A stretch of DNA of 47,204 bases from Oscillospiraceae bacterium (GCA_902775355.1 CACYLY010000030.1:1-47204); one strand, 5' to 3'. Shown: positions 32,687 through 41,591, counted from the first letter of the stretch. Made by a program: numbers and translations. The notes: a model not told the origin generated them from the sequence alone.

Positions 32687-33593
32687 GGGCGCCTCCTGTG
32701 ATGTCTCGTATTTTTTCCACGCCCAGCCGGTCCAGCACGCCGGGCAGGGCCCGGAGGATGCTGGGGCAGGCGAAGGGGTCTTTCAGGTTGGCGGCGCCGA
32801 TCTGCACCGCCGTGGCCCCGGCCAGCATCATCTCCGCCGCGTCCTCCGCGGAGCTGACGCCGCCCAGACCGATCACCGGGATCTTGACGGCCTGAGATAC
32901 CTGCCAGACCATCCGCAGGGCCAGGGGGAAGATCGCCGGGCCGGAGAGGCCGCCGGTGATGTTGGCCAGCACCGGGCGGCGGGTCTTCAGGTCGATGCGC
33001 AGGGCCAGTACCGTGTTGATGAGACTCAGCGCGTCGGCCCCCGCGTCTTCGCAGGCCTTGGCGATGGACACGATGTCGGTGACGTTGGGGGAGAGCTTCA
33101 GGATGAGGGGCTTGTCCGTCACGTTCCGGACGGCCCGGGTGACCTCCGCCGCGGCGGCGGGCTCGGTGCCGAAGCTCATGCCGCCCCCGTGGACGTTGGG
33201 GCAGCTGATGTTGACCTCCAGCCAGCCCACCTGGGGCTGGGCGGCCAGCTTCGCGCTGACCTCGGCGTACTCCTCAAGGGAGAAGCCGCTGACGTTGGCG
33301 ATGACCGGCTTGTGAAATACCTTTGCCAGTTTGGGCAGCTCCTGGTTGATCACCGCGTCCACGCCGGGGTTCTGCAGGCCCACGGCGTTGAGCATGCCGG
33401 CGGGGGCCTCCGCGATGCGGGGCGTGGGGTTGCCGAAGCGGGGCTCTCGAGTGGTGCCCTTCATGGAGAAGGTGCCCAGGCAGTTGATGTCGTAGAGCGC
33501 GGCGAACTCGTGGCCGTAGCCGAAGGTGCCGGAGGCGGGGATGATGGGATTGTCCAGTTCGATCCCGCAGAGATTTACGCTCAGTCGTCCCAC
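32679..33593 (-). CDS. pyrD: Dihydroorotate dehydrogenase class 1B, catalytic subunit
   Basis: A 304-residue FMN enzyme oxidising dihydroorotate to orotate. ASGTFGYG, NAVGLQNPGVD, LEVNISCPNVHGGG with the catalytic Cys, and IGLGGVSSAEDA with the FMN phosphate site are all present. The paired pyrK gene shows it is the NAD-linked 1B form. It overlaps pyrK by 13 bases and pyrF by 8. Confidence 0.95.
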   Translation of the reverse strand: MGRLSVNLCGIELDNPIIPASGTFGYGHEFAALYDINCLGTFSMKGTTREPRFGNPTPRIAEAPAGMLNAVGLQNPGVDAVINQELPKLAKVFHKPVIANVSGFSLEEYAEVSAKLAAQPQVGWLEVNISCPNVHGGGMSFGTEPAAAAEVTRAVRNVTDKPLILKLSPNVTDIVSIAKACEDAGADALSLINTVLALRIDLKTRRPVLANITGGLSGPAIFPLALRMVWQVSQAVKIPVIGLGGVSSAEDAAEMMLAGATAVQIGAANLKDPFACPSILRALPGVLDRLGVEKIRDITGGAHG

Positions 33594-34315
33594 AGCAGCT
33601 CCTCCTTGTCAAACACCGGCCCGTCCTTGCAGACCCGTTTGGGACCGTTCACGGTCCGGATGCTGCAGCCCATGCAGGCGCCGAAGCCGCAGCCCATCCG
33701 GGCGTCCAGGCTCAGCTGGCCGGGGGCGGGGCTTTTTTCGCTGACGGCCCGGAGCATCCCCAGGGGCCCGCAGGCATAGAGAAAGCTGTGTGGCACGTCC
33801 ATGGCGGCGGTGACCAGGCCCCGGATGCCGAAGCTGCCGTCCTCGGTGGTGACGGTGGGGGTCAGGCCCAGGCAGTAGAAGTCCTCTGTCAGAAAAATAT
33901 CCTCCGCCCGGCCGAAGCCCAGGATCACATGGGGCCGGAGGCCCTGCTTCCGCAGCCGCCGGGCCAGGCCCAGCAGGGGAGAGACGCCGCTGCCGCCGCC
34001 GACGAGCAGGGGCGCATCCCCGGCCCGGCTCAGATCGAAACCGTTGCCAAGGCCGGTCAGCAGGTCCAGCTTTTCCCCGGCGGGCAGATCCCGCAGACTG
34101 GCCGTGCCCCGGCCCGCCTGCTCATAGACCAGGCGCAGCTCGTCCCCCGTCCAGTCGCAGACGGAGAAGGGCCGGCGGAGAAAGAAGCCGGGCAGGGCCA
34201 GATCCACGAACTGGCCGGGGCGCTGGATCTCGGAGCAGTCCCCCCGCAGGCGCAGGAGAGAGACCCGCTCGGTCAGCGGGGCGTTTTCCGTGATGGTAAA
34301 TACACGCTGTTTCAT
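33581..34315 (-). CDS. pyrK: Dihydroorotate dehydrogenase electron-transfer subunit
   Basis: A 244-residue ferredoxin-reductase-type subunit that passes electrons from PyrD to NAD. FAD-binding motif RRPFSVCDW, NAD motif LLVGGGSGVSPLLGL, and a C-terminal 2Fe-2S site (CGFGACMGCSI plus a later Cys in KRVCKDGP). ATG 34315 is chosen because it gives the normal family start KQRVFTITEN; its ribosome site is weak (GATAAGAGTGACGAT upstream). A 151-base gap separates it from pyrC. Confidence 0.93.
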   Translation of the reverse strand: MKQRVFTITENAPLTERVSLLRLRGDCSEIQRPGQFVDLALPGFFLRRPFSVCDWTGDELRLVYEQAGRGTASLRDLPAGEKLDLLTGLGNGFDLSRAGDAPLLVGGGSGVSPLLGLARRLRKQGLRPHVILGFGRAEDIFLTEDFYCLGLTPTVTTEDGSFGIRGLVTAAMDVPHSFLYACGPLGMLRAVSEKSPAPGQLSLDARMGCGFGACMGCSIRTVNGPKRVCKDGPVFDKEELLWDD

Positions 34316-34466
34316 ATCGTCACTCTTATCTTCCTGGTTGATGCTCCTAAGGAGAGTTCGTGGGGAAATGAATACTGAAAATTTAAGACTGAAAAACGAA
34401 TCATAAAGGCATCGCTTCGCGATGATTCCAATCATCCCCGAAGGGGATTCCATAATTATTCATTAT
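34316..34466. repeat. Gap between pyrC and pyrK with AT-rich heptads and a hairpin unit
   Basis: Read on the minus strand, the pyrC stop lies inside AATGAAC, AATGAAT, AATGAAT, followed by ATTATGG and the hairpin ATCCCC-TTC-GGGGAT (34433-34447), then a second small hairpin ATCGC-TTC... as GAAGC-type (34411-34423). The combination heptads-ATGG-ATCCCCTTCGGGGAT occurs again at 41449-41480. No promoter or gene is obvious. Confidence 0.75.
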
Positions 34467-35675
34467 TCATTGTTCATTATTTTGATATACGAGCTTTCCG
34501 CCATGGACGGTCTCCACGCAGCGGCCGAAGACCCGCTGCCCGGCGAAGGGGGTGGCCCGGCCCAGGGACAGGAAGTCCCCGGGGTCGATGACGGTTTCCG
34601 CGTTCAGATCCCAGAGGGAGAAGTCGTCTTCTCTGAGGGGGATGCCGAAGCGTTTCCGGGGCTTGTGGCAGAGCAGCTCCACCAGCGCCTCCAGAGAGAG
34701 CATACCCGTCTTCACCAGGCCGGTATACAGGAGCGGGAAGGCTGTCTCGATGCCGACGATGCCGAAGGCGCTGCCGGCCAGGCCCCGGGCCTTCTCCGCG
34801 GCGCTGTGGGGGGCGTGGTCGGTGGCGATGCAGTCGATGCTGCCGTCGCAGATCCCCTCCAGCAGGGCCTCCCGGTCCGCCCGGGAGCGGAGGGGCGGGT
34901 TCATTTTGAAACGCCCGTCCTCCCGCAGGTCGTTCTCGTCCAGCAGCAGGTAGTGGGGCGCGGTCTCGCAGCTCACGTCCAGCCCGTCCTTTTTTGCCTG
35001 ACGGATCAGATTCAGGGATTCCTTCGTGGAGATGTGGCAGACGTGGTAGCCGCAGCCGGTTTGGGCCGCCAGCTCCAGGTCCCGGGCGATGGGCCGCCAC
35101 TCGCTCTCGGAGCAGATGCCCCTGTGCCCGTGGGCGGCGGCGTAAGCGCCGTCGTGGATGTAGCCGCCCCGGAGCAGGCTGTTGTCCTCACAATGGGCGG
35201 CGATGAGCTTGCCCAGGGCCCTGGCCCGCTCCATGGCCTCCCGCATGAGGCCCGGATCCTGCAGGCCCCGCCCATCGTCGGAAAAGGCGGCGACGTAGGG
35301 AGCCATGCCCTCCAGATCTGCCAGCTCCCGGCCCTGCTCGCCCAGGGTGATGGCGCCGTAGGGCAGCACGTCGATGCAGGCGTCCCGGGCGATGATCTCC
35401 CGCTCGACGGCCAGGTGCTCCGGGCTGTCCGGCACCGGGTCCAGGTTGGGCATGGCGCAGACCGCCGTATACCCGCCCCGGGCCGCGGCCAGGGAACCCG
35501 TGCGGATGGTCTCTTTATAGGAAAAGCCCGGTTCGCGCAGATGTACGTGTACATCGCAGAAACCGGGCAGTCTGGTATATTCGGTTTTCTCCGGGCAGGG
35601 AAAGGCGCTGTCATGGCCGACGAGGGGCAGAATCCCCGCGCCGTGAAGCAGCATGTTCCGGCTGTAAACAGGCAT
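34467..35675 (-). CDS. pyrC: Dihydroorotase
   Basis: A 402-residue class I dihydroorotase, the zinc amidohydrolase that closes carbamoyl aspartate to dihydroorotate. Motifs: PGFCDVHVHLREPGFSYKET with the first two metal histidines, MPNLDPVPDS, further metal ligands in IAAHCEDNS and HVCHISTKES, and CIATDHAPHS. ATG 35675 follows GGAGGGC; the frame upstream to 35717 lies in the attenuator. The end, QNNEQ and stop, is encoded in AT-rich heptads. It is the first gene of the nucleotide cluster. Confidence 0.95.
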   Translation of the reverse strand: MPVYSRNMLLHGAGILPLVGHDSAFPCPEKTEYTRLPGFCDVHVHLREPGFSYKETIRTGSLAAARGGYTAVCAMPNLDPVPDSPEHLAVEREIIARDACIDVLPYGAITLGEQGRELADLEGMAPYVAAFSDDGRGLQDPGLMREAMERARALGKLIAAHCEDNSLLRGGYIHDGAYAAAHGHRGICSESEWRPIARDLELAAQTGCGYHVCHISTKESLNLIRQAKKDGLDVSCETAPHYLLLDENDLREDGRFKMNPPLRSRADREALLEGICDGSIDCIATDHAPHSAAEKARGLAGSAFGIVGIETAFPLLYTGLVKTGMLSLEALVELLCHKPRKRFGIPLREDDFSLWDLNAETVIDPGDFLSLGRATPFAGQRVFGRCVETVHGGKLVYQNNEQ

Positions 35676-35724
35676 GGCCTTGCCCTCCGAAAAAAGAAAT
35701 TCCCCTGCCGGAAGCACGGCAGGG
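35676..35724 (-). terminator. Attenuator before pyrC
   Basis: On the minus strand CCCTGCCG (35717-35724 region) and CGGCAGGG (35703-35710) form an 8-bp stem with a 6-base loop, followed by GGAATTTCTTTTTT and directly by the pyrC ribosome site GGAGGGC. It is an intrinsic terminator in the leader, as expected for transcription attenuation. Confidence 0.8.
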
Positions 35725-35761
35725 AACGACGGGAAAAGCTCCGAAAACGGGGCCTCTTTTT

Positions 35762-35796
35762 CGCTCTTGCCGATCTCTCCGGATCGCCTTAAAGAT
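35762..35796 (-). promoter_or_regulatory. PyrR-binding leader hairpin
   Basis: On the minus strand the leader reads TTTAAGG, then the stem CGATC, loop CGGAGA, stem GATCG (35771-35786), then GCAAGAG. The hexaloop fits the PyrR pattern CNGNGA and the flanks fit the usual TTTAA and GCAAGAG context. By analogy with Bacillus pyr leaders, PyrR with UMP stabilises this hairpin and favours the terminator at 35703-35724. PyrR itself is not in the window. Confidence 0.8.
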
Positions 35797-35802
35797 GCCC
35801 TG

Positions 35803-35832
35803 ATTATAATGGTTTCGGGGCTTTTTTGTCAA
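35803..35832 (-). promoter_or_regulatory. Promoter of the pyr/pur cluster
   Basis: On the minus strand TTGACA (35827-35832) and TATAAT (35803-35808), both perfect, with an 18-base spacer. The predicted RNA begins near 35796, giving a leader of about 120 bases that contains the PyrR hairpin and attenuator. Confidence 0.88.
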
Positions 35833-35938
35833 TCGGCAGAATGCACAGAAAACAGCTGCCCCGCCGCGCCCATTTCCGACGCGCTTTGACATGGCGCAGA
35901 ATGAGAAAAAACGGGCCTGCGGAAGCGATCATCGGTCC

Positions 35939-35967
35939 TTGACAAGGGGGAGGCTGGGCGCTATACT
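35939..35967 (+). promoter_or_regulatory. Promoter of the flavoprotein/DUF1295 cluster
   Basis: TTGACA (35939-35944) and TATACT (35962-35967) with a 17-base spacer, about 50 bases before the GTG start. It is divergent from the pyr promoter, with about 105 bases between the two -35 boxes. Confidence 0.85.
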
Positions 35968-36016
35968 TTTCTTGTGGATATTATACGAGAAAACCCTTTT
36001 GGAAAGGAGCGTTTTT

Positions 36017-36691
36017 GTGAGAGAATTCCTGCTGCAGAACGGCCCGGTCCTGGCCTGGGCCATCACCGCCTTCCACGCCCTGATCCTGGTGCTCTCGCTG
36101 CTGGGTTACCGGAAAACCAGGGAGCCCCTCTTTTTGCTGCTGTGCCTGCTGTGCTTCGGCCTGTGCTATGACGCGCTGATCCAGGCCCTGGGCGCGAGCC
36201 TGGGCGAGGGGGCGGCGCTCACCGGGCTCAGCCGCTTCCGCTATGTGTTCCACGGGGCCCTGATTCCCCTGCTTTTCCCCATCTGCGCCTACGCCCTGGA
36301 CTTCAAAAGGCCCTGGAAGATCGCCGTCTGGGTCCTCACCGGCGTCGTCGTCGCCCTGGGCATCGCCGAGGGCTTTGCCACCGTGATGGTCCCGGAGCGG
36401 GCCGCGGGCATCCTGCGCATGGCCTCGGATAAAAACGCCACCCCAGGCTGGGCCACCGGCGTCAGCATGCTGCTGGCCTTCGGCACCATCATCCCCGTGA
36501 TCCTGGCGGGCATCGCTGCCTGGATCAAGCAGAAGACGCCCCTGCTGTTTCTGGCGGGTCTGCTGATGTTCGCCTTCGCGGCCCTGGGTCCCGCCACCGG
36601 CAACATGGACCTGAACTTCCTCATCACCATGTTCGGGGAAGTGTTCCTGGTGCTCTTCTTCCTGCTCTACGCCCGGCGGAAAGCCAAATGA
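36017..36691 (+). CDS. Multi-pass membrane protein, first gene of cluster
   Basis: An unrecognised 224-residue membrane protein with about seven hydrophobic helices (roughly residues 8-28, 35-55, 78-97, 103-125, 145-170, 178-195, 200-220) and short basic loops. The external N-terminal segment is only about 7 residues. GTG 36017 is chosen because AAAGGAG stands 7 bases before it; the frame is open to 35891, but the promoter lies in that part. It starts the four-gene operon and is followed after 40 bases by the flavoprotein. Helix count and size recall small membrane sensors or quinone/heme-binding proteins, but no conserved His pair or other signature supports that. Confidence 0.72.
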   Translation: MREFLLQNGPVLAWAITAFHALILVLSLLGYRKTREPLFLLLCLLCFGLCYDALIQALGASLGEGAALTGLSRFRYVFHGALIPLLFPICAYALDFKRPWKIAVWVLTGVVVALGIAEGFATVMVPERAAGILRMASDKNATPGWATGVSMLLAFGTIIPVILAGIAAWIKQKTPLLFLAGLLMFAFAALGPATGNMDLNFLITMFGEVFLVLFFLLYARRKAK

Positions 36692-36730
36692 GCAAAACTT
36701 TTTTGGAATATACGAAAGTGAGGTAGTTTC

Positions 36731-37669
36731 ATGAGCAGCTTCAAAGACCTTCGCATCGTAGACAACTTCTACCAGACCAGCTCCTATTTCCCCATGCCCA
36801 CGGTGATGATCTCCACCCTGGCGGAGGACGGCAGCACCTCGGTGGGCTCCTACTCCCTGTGCTTCCCCTACTACATCGCCGGCAAGGGCTACTACGCCAT
36901 GGTGCTGGAGGCCCGCAACTCCTCCAACACCGCCCAGCACCTGCTGGCCGGGCGCAAGACCGTGGCCCTGAACTTCATGCCGGACGGCTTCGGCTACCAC
37001 AAGAAGATCGTGGCCCAGGGCTGGCCCGGGGACACCCCGGCGGAGAAGATGAAGAACTTCGGCTTCACCCTGGAGGACGGCCTGTGCATCGAGGAAGACC
37101 CCAAGACGGCGCGGCCCAAGGTGGTCGCCGAGGCCTACCAGGTCATGGAGTGCACCTGGATGAGCGACCTGGAGAACGCGGAAGAGGACATTGGCAGAAA
37201 GCTGGAGGACGGCTGCTATCCGCCCCCCTACCGGAACTTCAACGGCATCACCAGCCAGTACGGCGCCCACTTCATCCTGCGCATCGACAAGATGCTGATG
37301 AAGCCCAAGTATCACCAGAACATCATTGACGGCGTGAAGGGCCGGCTCTGGCCCAACGTGCTGATCTGCCACGGCTATCGGGACAGCAAGAACTTCTGGT
37401 TCGCCCGGACCCCGCGGCTGGTGCCCGAGATGCTGCCCCTGCGGGAGGCCACCCTCTCCTCCGTGCGCTACGCCGCCGACCGCACCGATCCCGACGTGCA
37501 CTTCACCGACGACGCGCTGCAGATGATCCTGAACGTGCCCCGCATCTTCCTGCCCACGGTGCTCAAGGGCTGCGTCAAGTGGGCCAAGGACCACAACGTC
37601 ACCGAGATCACCGCCAAGGAAATGCAGATCATCAACGACAAGCGCGCCAAGGAGAAGGGCAAGGGCTAA
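36731..37669 (+). CDS. Flavin reductase-like protein with PCP_red-like C-terminal domain
   Basis: A 312-residue protein. Residues about 15-200 resemble the flavin reductase/FMN-binding split barrel (PTVMISTLAEDGSTSVGSYS, then RNSSNTAQHLLAGRKTVALN). The last 55 residues (FTDDALQMILNVPRIFLPTV then CVKWAKDHNVTEITAKEM) look like the small PCP_red domain found at the end of light-independent protochlorophyllide reductase subunits, a helical domain at the enzyme surface. That assignment is by pattern and needs a profile search. RBS GAGGTAG. Genes on both sides encode membrane proteins, and the last gene a steroid-reductase-like enzyme, so a role as a soluble electron donor or reductase is reasonable. 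Family membership of the first domain is likely; function is not known. Confidence 0.72.
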   Translation: MSSFKDLRIVDNFYQTSSYFPMPTVMISTLAEDGSTSVGSYSLCFPYYIAGKGYYAMVLEARNSSNTAQHLLAGRKTVALNFMPDGFGYHKKIVAQGWPGDTPAEKMKNFGFTLEDGLCIEEDPKTARPKVVAEAYQVMECTWMSDLENAEEDIGRKLEDGCYPPPYRNFNGITSQYGAHFILRIDKMLMKPKYHQNIIDGVKGRLWPNVLICHGYRDSKNFWFARTPRLVPEMLPLREATLSSVRYAADRTDPDVHFTDDALQMILNVPRIFLPTVLKGCVKWAKDHNVTEITAKEMQIINDKRAKEKGKG

Positions 37670-37682
37670 AGGAGAGACGGCC

Positions 37683-38312
37683 ATGGAAGGCGAAGTGTAT
37701 GATTTCTCCCTTGTAATGGGCCTGACAGACTTTATCCCGGTGTTCCTGTTCTTCGTCAGCCTGGTGCTGCTGCAGCGGGATCTCTACAACAAGATGCCCA
37801 AGTACGCCTTTGCCTGCTTTGCCGCCGGCACCATCAACATTTTCATTGCGGGCTTTATGAAGGCTCTGTGGAAGACCCTGTACGCCGTCGGCGTCTGCGA
37901 CTTTCAGGTGCTCAACACCATGTTTCTGCCCACCCAGTCACTGGGCTTCCTGCTGGCGGGCCTGGGCATCATCCTGATGTTCAACGGAAAGAAGAAGGCC
38001 GCCCTGGCTGTGGCAGCTCCCACGGTCTTCAAGGGCACCATGGTGTTCATCCCCATGATGGTGCTGGGCCTGGGCGCCATCTGCGCCTGCCTGGGCGTGC
38101 TGGCCGCGAAGATGAAGAAAAAGGGCCTGATCCCCGTGTTCGTGCTCTGCTTCATCGCCTACATGGCCATGGGCTACCTCTCCTCCAGGGGGGACAACAG
38201 CGCCGCCGCCAACTGGATCGAGCAGGGCGTCAACACCCTGGGCATGGTCCTGCTGCTCTGGGGCACCCTGGGCCTGCACAGGGCGGGCCTGCGGGAATTC
38301 GAACTTGAATAA
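37683..38312 (+). CDS. Multi-pass membrane protein, third gene of cluster
   Basis: An unrecognised 209-residue protein with about six helices (around 15-30, 42-62, 80-98, 105-135 as two, 148-165, 180-198) and basic loops with KKK clusters. It starts 13 bases after the flavoprotein stop with AGGAGAG before the ATG, and ends 25 bases before the DUF1295 gene. It has no resemblance to a known transporter that I can name. Its Gly/Ala/Leu-rich composition is like that of the first gene, and both may form a membrane complex with the enzyme genes. Confidence 0.7.
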   Translation: MEGEVYDFSLVMGLTDFIPVFLFFVSLVLLQRDLYNKMPKYAFACFAAGTINIFIAGFMKALWKTLYAVGVCDFQVLNTMFLPTQSLGFLLAGLGIILMFNGKKKAALAVAAPTVFKGTMVFIPMMVLGLGAICACLGVLAAKMKKKGLIPVFVLCFIAYMAMGYLSSRGDNSAAANWIEQGVNTLGMVLLLWGTLGLHRAGLREFELE

Positions 38313-38337
38313 AAATTTTTGAAAGAAGGTATTTGTC

Positions 38338-39180
38338 ATGACTGCTGAACCCGTTGTCGACGTAATTGCAAGCTATCCCGGCTGGTATTTCTGGCTCCTC
38401 TTCGGACTGGCCATGCTGGTCAGCTCCATCGGCTTCAAAAACTATGTCTGGTTCATCTCCCTGGGCTACGGCTTCTCCATCGCCGCCGCCGGCATCCTGA
38501 TGCTGATCCTCTTCCACGCCACCCTGACCCCCGGCACCACCATCTGCTGCGTGATCTTCTTCCTCTACGGCTGCCGCCTGGGCGGGTATCTTGCCTACCG
38601 CGAGCTCAAGAGCACCTCGTACAAGAAGAACATGGTGGGCGAGATCAAGGACGGCAAGACCGTTCCCATGGGCGTGAAGCTGGCCATCTGGGTCACCTGC
38701 GCCCTGCTCTACGCCACCCAGGTCTCCCCGGTGTTCTACCGCATGTTCAACGCCCCCGCCGGCGTCACGGACAACGCCTGGGTCTTCATCGGCGCCGTCA
38801 TCATGGTCTGCGGCATCACCCTGGAGTCCGCCGCCGACATCCAGAAGAACAAGGCCAAGAAGGTCAATCCCAAGCGCTGGGTGGACACCGGCCTCTTCCG
38901 CATCGTCCGCTGCCCCAACTACCTGGGCGAGATGATCTTCTGGACCGGCGTGCTGCTCAGCGGCATCGGCGCGGTGAAGGGCTGGCAGTGGCTGGTCTGC
39001 GCCATCGGCTACTGCGGCATCATCTTCGTCATGTTCTCCGGCGCCCGCCGTTTGGAGGTCCGCCAGAACAAGCGCTACGGCAGCGACCCCGACTACCAGA
39101 AGTTCGTCACGACCGTGCCCATCCTGCTGCCCTTCGTCCCGCTCTACAGCGTGGAAAAGTACAAGTGGCTGGTGGCCTGA
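38338..39180 (+). CDS. DUF1295/steroid 5-alpha-reductase-like membrane enzyme
   Basis: A 280-residue integral membrane protein with the DUF1295 / 3-oxo-5-alpha-steroid 4-dehydrogenase C-terminal signature: WVDTGLFRIVRCPNYLGEMI, FMFSGARRLEVRQNKRYGSD and DYQKFVTTVPILLPFVPLY. The pattern (RxPNYxGE, then ExR, then RYG and Y) is the cofactor-binding part of the isoprenylcysteine methyltransferase/steroid reductase superfamily. About six or seven helices precede and include it. Such enzymes reduce enone double bonds of steroids or isoprenoids with NADPH. The substrate here is unknown; a host steroid, bile acid, or a membrane isoprenoid are all possible. It ends at a strong terminator. Confidence 0.82.
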   Translation: MTAEPVVDVIASYPGWYFWLLFGLAMLVSSIGFKNYVWFISLGYGFSIAAAGILMLILFHATLTPGTTICCVIFFLYGCRLGGYLAYRELKSTSYKKNMVGEIKDGKTVPMGVKLAIWVTCALLYATQVSPVFYRMFNAPAGVTDNAWVFIGAVIMVCGITLESAADIQKNKAKKVNPKRWVDTGLFRIVRCPNYLGEMIFWTGVLLSGIGAVKGWQWLVCAIGYCGIIFVMFSGARRLEVRQNKRYGSDPDYQKFVTTVPILLPFVPLYSVEKYKWLVA

Positions 39181-39198
39181 TCGAAACAGCGACAAAAA

Positions 39199-39233
39199 AC
39201 TCCTCCGGAATTGCTTCCGGAGGAGTTTTTTTT
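39199..39233 (+). terminator. Terminator of the flavoprotein/DUF1295 cluster
   Basis: ACTCCTCCGGAA and TTCCGGAGGAGT (12-bp perfect stem, TTGC loop) followed by TTTTTTTT. Preceding AAAAA allows function on both strands. Confidence 0.93.
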
Positions 39234-39735
39234 GAGTGAACGGTGAACAGTGAACAGCGAACGGTGAACCGTGGAGAGAGAACGAAGAACGGAGAACGGG
39301 AGAGAGCGAATGGGGGAATGGCGCCCATAGACTTTTGCAGGCGTCCGCCTGTCAACGCCAGGGCGCCGTCCTCCTCTGTAGGGGCTGGCGCCCTCGACAG
39401 CCCGCCGTCCCGCGCCCAGGCACCACAGCGCCGAGCATCCCGACGCGCGGGGAGCATAGCGACACGCGAGAAACATGGCGACGCGCGAGAAACGCGCGAC
39501 GAACCAAGCTTGTCTGTGACGAACCAAGCTTGTCTGCGACGTTCCAAGCTCTGCTTGCTCGGCTGGTCGGCGCTACGGGGATCTGTATCCCCCCGCCCCA
39601 GTTTGCGAACTGGGGCACCCCCCTTTAGGCAAGGGGGGCTTTGCGTGATCCGCGCCCACGTCCGTCCCGTGCCCGCAGGGGAGGGGCTTGCCCCTCCCGC
39701 GATCCGTACCGGGGTTTCGTCCCGGCGTGAAAAAA
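39234..39735. repeat. 500-base intergenic repeat mosaic
   Basis: 39236-39312: about eleven 7-base units (GTGAACG, GTGAACA, GTGAACA, GCGAACG, GTGAACC and weaker copies). 39377-39407: TGTAGGGGC module. 39429-39563: large composite with ends CGCCGAGCA and TGCTCGGC, with inner parts such as ACGAACCAAGCTTGTCTG and ACGCGAGAAAC each present twice; it is the reverse complement, extended, of the composites at 12732 and 14539. 39596-39615: CCCCAGTT-TGCG-AACTGGGG. 39616-39640: CCCCCCTTTAGGCAAGGGGGG. No gene is supported. Confidence 0.88.
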
Positions 39736-39767
39736 CCGGTCCTTCGGAGCACGCTCCGAAGGACCGG
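39736..39767. terminator. Terminator downstream of pckA
   Basis: CCGGTCCTTCGGAGC and GCTCCGAAGGACCGG form a 15-bp perfect stem flanked by A and T runs. On the minus strand it is followed by TTTTTTCACG, fitting the end of pckA transcription. Confidence 0.9.
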
Positions 39768-39772
39768 AAAAA

Positions 39773-39814
39773 CTACAAACTACGAACTACGAACTACGAA
39801 CTACGAACTACGAA
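39773..39814. repeat. CTACGAA heptamer array after pckA
   Basis: Six head-to-tail 7-base units: CTACAAA then CTACGAA five times. It begins 8 bases past the pckA stop and lies before its terminator, so it is transcribed as part of the pckA 3-prime end. Confidence 0.9.
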
Positions 39815-39821
39815 CGATCCC

Positions 39822-41335
<1,514 letters not shown>

Positions 41336-41372
41336 GTTGCATCAAGCCCCTTTCGGTTAGTAGTATAAAAAG

Positions 41373-41401
41373 AGTATAGCACAAGCGCCGGGCCCCGTCA
41401 A
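41373..41401 (-). promoter_or_regulatory. Promoter of pckA
   Basis: On the minus strand TTGACG (41396-41401) and TATACT (41373-41378) with a 17-base spacer, 38 bases before the ATG; AAAGGGG lies 11 bases before the ATG. Confidence 0.82.
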
Positions 41402-41420
41402 TCGGAAGGAACGGCGGAAA

Positions 41421-41534
41421 AGTGAAAAGTGAACAGTGAAGAGTGAAGAGTGAACAGATATGGTATCCCCTTCGGGGATGGATTGAAAATACGCCGCTCC
41501 CTGCTCTGTTCACTGTTATCTGTTATCTGTTCAC
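41421..41534. repeat. Inverted pair of heptad arrays around a hairpin unit
   Basis: 41421-41455 has five units (AGTGAAA, AGTGAAC, AGTGAAG, AGTGAAG, AGTGAAC). 41507-41534 has four in opposite orientation (TGTTCAC, TGTTATC, TGTTATC, TGTTCAC). Between them lies ATGGT and the hairpin ATCCCC-TTC-GGGGAT (41465-41479), as at 34433. Confidence 0.88.
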
Positions 41535-41537
41535 TCC

Positions 41538-41591
41538 AACAACGAAAAGGACCCCGAAAAGCCTTGGCTTTTCGGGGTCCTTTTCGTTGTT
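41538..41591. terminator. 26-bp perfect-stem terminator after the CorC pair
   Basis: Two 26-base complementary arms with a 2-base centre; core AGGACCCCGAAAAGCC and outer AACAACGAAA. The stem begins inside the TAA stop codon of the gene at 41590. Outer arms match those of 12621-12670. Confidence 0.9.

Noticed and set aside
36017-39180. Reading the four-gene cluster as a chlorophyll or nitrogenase-like system
   Set aside because: Only a small PCP_red-like tail is shared; there are no BchL/BchN/BchB or NifH/D/K homologues.
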